The notes beneath the pieces are model-generated. The model was not told the origin of the DNA. It made no database searches and was given only the letters and a program-made list of their open reading frames with translations. From positions 2,108,001 to 2,172,000 of the forward strand of contig NZ_CP107567.1 in the NCBI RefSeq assembly GCF_025854275.1: DNA of 64,000 nucleotides, written 5' to 3'. Shown one piece after another: positions 60,715-64,000 of this stretch. Position 1 is the first letter of the stretch; each line of letters starts with the position of its first letter. The DNA comes from Streptomyces peucetius (GTDB lineage Bacteria > Actinomycetota > Actinomycetes > Streptomycetales > Streptomycetaceae). A program made the translations under genes and the position numbers.

Positions 60715-63700
60715 TCAGCGCGTGGCGCGCAACAGGGCGGCGGCCTCCTCCAGGGTGAGGCCGCCGCCCTCCGCGTACGCGTCCTCGAAGGCGGCGTCCC
60801 CGAGGGCGGCGCGGGCGACGTCCTCGGCGAGATCGCGGTTCTCCCGATCCAGCGAGGTCATGAACTGGCCCTGTGGAAGCAGCCCTTCGTACGCGCCGAG
60901 CAGCCGCGCCGCGAGCAGCGCGTCACCGGCCCCCGCGAGCGCGCGGGCCGCCGTCAGGATGTGCGCGGCCGGCATCTGCGGCGCGATCATCATGGACAGC
61001 GGCTCCAGGGCGTACGCGAGCGCCTTACGGGCTCCGTCGCACGCCTCGGCGTGGCGGCCGTCGACCGTGTCCAGCCACGCCAGGAAACCGACGACCATGC
61101 CCTCGAAGACGGCGAGAGTGTCGCCCGTGAGGTCTGCGCGCAGTGTCGCCAGCTCCGCGCGTGCCTCGTCGCTGCGTCCCGAGCGGCCGAGCCGCATCGC
61201 GAGCACCGTCCGGGCCAGTGCCCTGGCCTCGTACCCGGCGTCGTGTCCCGCGGAGAGCACCTCGCGCAGAATCACCTCGGCCTCGGCCCCGTGGCCGCTC
61301 TCCAGCAGGGCGTTCGCGAGACGGCCGCGCAGCAGGGACGCCTGGCCCCGGGCGCCGAGCGTGGCGGCGCGCTCGACGGCCGCGCCGTAATCGGCGGCGG
61401 CCTCCTCGAACGCGCCCCGCCGCGCTTGGGCCTCGCCGCGGGACGCGAGCGCCTCGGCCACGCCCCAGGCGTCACCCAGCCGCTCGAAGATCCGCAGGCT
61501 GCGGTCGGCGTCGCGGTGGGCGTCACCGGCCCACATGCCGCGGTTGGCGAGGATGTTGGCCCGCCACTGGAGGGCGTTGGCCAGCTCCCACTCCGGGCCG
61601 TGCTCCTCCGCGGTCCGCACGGTCAGGTCGAGTACGTGGCGCACCCGGTCGCCGTCGCCGGTGATCAGTACGGCGTAGAACCAGAGCGAGGCGGGGAAGC
61701 GGCACACCTGCGGCGGGCCCGCGTCGTAGACGCCGACGACGCGGCGCAGCCAGGCGAGCTTCTCGGGGGTGGTCCACTCCTCGACGCCGTGGTCCATGCT
61801 GACCATCCGGACCAGCGCGGCCTGCCGCCGGGCCTCTGCGAGCAGTTCGGGCCGCATCGGCGGGGGCGCGTCGGTGCAGCGCTCGGTGAGCGGCGGCGCC
61901 GGGTGCACGGGCGGGGCGAAGGGGTCGCAGTGGAGGGCGGACACGGCCTCGGTCCACTGGCGGGCGTCGGTGCGCAGGTCCTGCATGTGCCAGTACCAGG
62001 ACAGGGAGAGGACGAGACACAGGGCCTCGTGCTCGTCGCGGGCCTCGACCGCCTGCCGCAGGGCGGTGCGCAGGTTCTCGTACTCGCGCCGCAGCAGGGC
62101 GAGGGCGGCCTGCTGGCCGTGGCCGCGGAGCAGGGGGTCGGTGGTGCGGGCGAGCTCCCGGTAGTGCACCAGGTGCCGCCGCTCGGCCCCGGTCCGCTCC
62201 CCGGCCTCGTCGAGCCGCTCGGCGGCGTACTCGGCGACGGTCTCGAGCAGCCGGTACCGCATCTGCCCGTCGGCGGCCGGCTCGGCGACGACGAGCGACT
62301 TGTCGACAAGCGCGCCGACCGCGCCGGCGACGTCACCCACGTCGCTCACGCCGTCGGCGTCGGCGGAGTCGCCGGCCGGGGTCGGGCAGACCGTCTCGGC
62401 CGCGGCGAGGTCGCAGCCGCCGGCGAAGACCGAGAGGCGGCGGAGTACGGCCCGTTCCGGCTCGGTCAGGAGGTCCCAGGACCAGTCGACGACCGCACGG
62501 AGCGTCTGCTGACGCGGCAGGACCGTACGGGCGCCGCTGGTCAGCAGACGGAACCGGTCGTCCAGCCGGTCCGCGATCTGCCGCGGGGTGAGCATCCGCA
62601 GCCGCGCCGCGGCCAGTTCGATGGCGAGCGGCAGGCCGTCCAGCCGGCGGCAGATCTCGGCGGCCGCGGTGGCCGTCTCCTCGTCCGCGTCGACACGGAA
62701 CCCCGGCCGCGCGGACGCGCCCCGTTCCGCCAGCAGCCGCAGCGCCATCGGGTCCGGCAGCGGGTCGACCGGGCGGAGAAGTTCACCGGGGACGCCGAGC
62801 GGCTCACGGCTGGTGGCCAGGACCGTCACGCCGGGGCAGGTCTCCAGCAGGCGCTCCGCCAGCGTCGCCGCCGCCTCGACGACGTGTTCGCAGTTGTCGA
62901 GGAGCACGAGCATGCGGCGCCGGGCGCAGTGCTCGGTGAGACGGACGAGCGGGTCGTCGCCGTGCGGGTCGGCCGCACGCAGCTCCTCCGCGCCGGCGCC
63001 GCGCAGCACCGTCTCACGCCCGCCGACCGCGGTGAGCACCGCCTCCGGTACCGCCGACGGGTCGTCCACCGGCGCGAGTTCGGCGATCCAGACGCCGTCC
63101 GGCCAGGGGTCGCCGGGGTGGGCGGCGGCCCGCTCCGCGGCCTCCTGGGAGAGTCGCGTCTTGCCCGCGCCGCCCGGCCCGAGCAGGGTCACGAGCCGGG
63201 TACGCGCCAGGTCGTCGCGGATCTCGCGGAGCTCGGGCTCGCGGCCGACGAAGCTGGTGAGCCTGGCGCGCAGATTGCCGGTGGGGGCGGCCGGCGCCGG
63301 CGGGTTCAGCAACTCGGCGTGCAGGGCGGTCAGTTCGGGGCCGGGATCGGTGCCGAGCCGGTCGGCCAGTTCCCGGCGCACCTCCTCGTACGCGGCCAGC
63401 GCCTGCGCCGCCCGGCCGGTGTCCCGCAGGGCCCGTACGCGCAGGGCCTGGAGCGGCTCGTCGAGCGGATGCGCCTCGCAGAGCGCGGCGAGCTCCGGCA
63501 GTGCGTCCTGCGCGCCGTCGAGGGCGACCGCCGCCGCGAGGCGCGTCCGGCGGGCGTCCAGCCGCCGGGCCTCCCACCGGACCTCCGCCGCCGCACGGTC
63601 CGGCAGGTCGGCCAGTACCGGCCCCCGCCACAGTGCGAGCGCGTCGTCGAGGAGGGCCGTGGCCTTGACCGCGTCGCCGTCCTCCAGTGCCCGCGCCCCT

Positions 63701-64000
63701 TCCCCGGTGAGCCGGTCGAAGCGGTGGAGGTCCACGTCGTCGGGGTCGGCGCGGATCCGGTAGCCGCCGTCGGCGGAGGCGACGGCGGCGTGCCCCAGGG
63801 CCCGCCGCAGCCGGCCGACGAGCGCCTGCACGGCCCCGGTCGCGTCGGCAGGCGGGTCCCCGTCCCACACCTCGTCGATCAGGACGTCCACGGGGACCGT
63901 GCGTCCGGCCCGCAGCGCGAGTGCCGCCAGCAGGGCGCGCAGCCGGGCCCCGCCGAGCACGACGGGCGTGCCGTCGTCGTGGACGGCCTGTGTGGTGCCG
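60715..64000 (-). CDS. AfsR/SARP family regulator with NB-ARC ATPase and TPR domains (5' end outside window)
   Basis: At least 1094 residues, open to the window edge, so the start is not seen. The order of domains is: part of an OmpR-type winged helix (LRALLAALALRAGRTVPVDV, LIDEVWDGDPPADATG), the BTAD domain (DVDLHRFDRLTGEGARALED, LAAYEEVRRELADRLGTDPG), an NB-ARC ATPase with LLGPGGAGKTRLSQE (Walker A) and MLVLLDNCEHVVEA (Walker B), and a helical TPR region. Such proteins switch on secondary-metabolite clusters or global responses; the target is not identifiable. It is convergent with the DrrAB-type pair. Confidence 0.92.
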   Translation of the reverse strand, partial: GTTQAVHDDGTPVVLGGARLRALLAALALRAGRTVPVDVLIDEVWDGDPPADATGAVQALVGRLRRALGHAAVASADGGYRIRADPDDVDLHRFDRLTGEGARALEDGDAVKATALLDDALALWRGPVLADLPDRAAAEVRWEARRLDARRTRLAAAVALDGAQDALPELAALCEAHPLDEPLQALRVRALRDTGRAAQALAAYEEVRRELADRLGTDPGPELTALHAELLNPPAPAAPTGNLRARLTSFVGREPELREIRDDLARTRLVTLLGPGGAGKTRLSQEAAERAAAHPGDPWPDGVWIAELAPVDDPSAVPEAVLTAVGGRETVLRGAGAEELRAADPHGDDPLVRLTEHCARRRMLVLLDNCEHVVEAAATLAERLLETCPGVTVLATSREPLGVPGELLRPVDPLPDPMALRLLAERGASARPGFRVDADEETATAAAEICRRLDGLPLAIELAAARLRMLTPRQIADRLDDRFRLLTSGARTVLPRQQTLRAVVDWSWDLLTEPERAVLRRLSVFAGGCDLAAAETVCPTPAGDSADADGVSDVGDVAGAVGALVDKSLVVAEPAADGQMRYRLLETVAEYAAERLDEAGERTGAERRHLVHYRELARTTDPLLRGHGQQAALALLRREYENLRTALRQAVEARDEHEALCLVLSLSWYWHMQDLRTDARQWTEAVSALHCDPFAPPVHPAPPLTERCTDAPPPMRPELLAEARRQAALVRMVSMDHGVEEWTTPEKLAWLRRVVGVYDAGPPQVCRFPASLWFYAVLITGDGDRVRHVLDLTVRTAEEHGPEWELANALQWRANILANRGMWAGDAHRDADRSLRIFERLGDAWGVAEALASRGEAQARRGAFEEAAADYGAAVERAATLGARGQASLLRGRLANALLESGHGAEAEVILREVLSAGHDAGYEARALARTVLAMRLGRSGRSDEARAELATLRADLTGDTLAVFEGMVVGFLAWLDTVDGRHAEACDGARKALAYALEPLSMMIAPQMPAAHILTAARALAGAGDALLAARLLGAYEGLLPQGQFMTSLDRENRDLAEDVARAALGDAAFEDAYAEGGGLTLEEAAALLRATR

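Overview
The window looks like a chromosomal core segment of a Streptomyces species. It has very high GC, strongly G/C third codon positions, frequent GTG starts, and a gene set (lipB-lipA, glnA, glnII, glnE, glnA2-type gene, nadE, panB) that matches the conserved Streptomyces neighbourhood around glnA. No tRNA, rRNA, insertion sequence, integrase or CRISPR array was recognised.

Layout. 1-5.4 kb: the end of a flavoprotein oxidoreductase, a helix-turn-helix regulator, the lipoate pair lipB/lipA and two small conserved genes. 5.5-15 kb: an RDD membrane protein, glnA behind a four-half-site GlnR-like box, a secreted subtilase, a MOSC protein, an ArsC-like protein, an exported double-psi-barrel-like protein, a Gfo/Idh/MocA oxidoreductase, and glnII behind a second GlnR-like box. 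15-25.6 kb: a PepSY membrane protein and partner, an epimerase, a histidine kinase/response regulator pair, a DUF1996 exported protein, a lipoprotein, a protein phosphatase and a sigma-factor-like/membrane fusion. 25.7-30.7 kb: two secreted trypsin-fold proteins that lack the catalytic His and Ser and share a 638-bp block with only two differences, followed by a small secreted protein. 31-35 kb: a TetR regulator, tautomerase, GNAT, a MalR-like LacI regulator without its usual maltose transporter genes, and a PAP2 protein. 35-44.5 kb: glnE, small enzymes, an orphan antitoxin-like protein, a membrane protein with a repetitive extended region, a 48-residue Cys/His protein and a GlnA2-type enzyme. 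44.7-48.4 kb: a DUF3105/DUF305 exported set, a CBS protein, and a decayed toxin/immunity pair with three single-base frame breaks. 48.4-57.7 kb: nadE, an MFS exporter, a membrane-tethered endonuclease/exonuclease/phosphatase protein, panB, a cupin, and a 1106-residue TPR-CHAT protease-like protein divergent from a two-gene Cys-rich/membrane operon. 58.8-64 kb: a DrrAB-type ABC exporter and an AfsR/SARP regulator running off the end.

How the genes work together. The clearest theme is nitrogen and glutamine control. GlnA carries the adenylylation tyrosine (Y397), GlnE is the enzyme that modifies it, GlnII is the unmodified second synthetase, and both glnA and glnII have GlnR-like operators. The GlnA2-type protein has tryptophan at the adenylylation position and probably acts on polyamines. 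lipA/lipB, nadE and panB supply cofactors (lipoate, NAD, pantothenate). Several units are candidates for conflict or defence roles: the TPR-CHAT protein with its divergent membrane pair, the decayed polymorphic toxin cassette, and lone antitoxin-like and SMI1-like genes. These roles are inferred from domains and context only.
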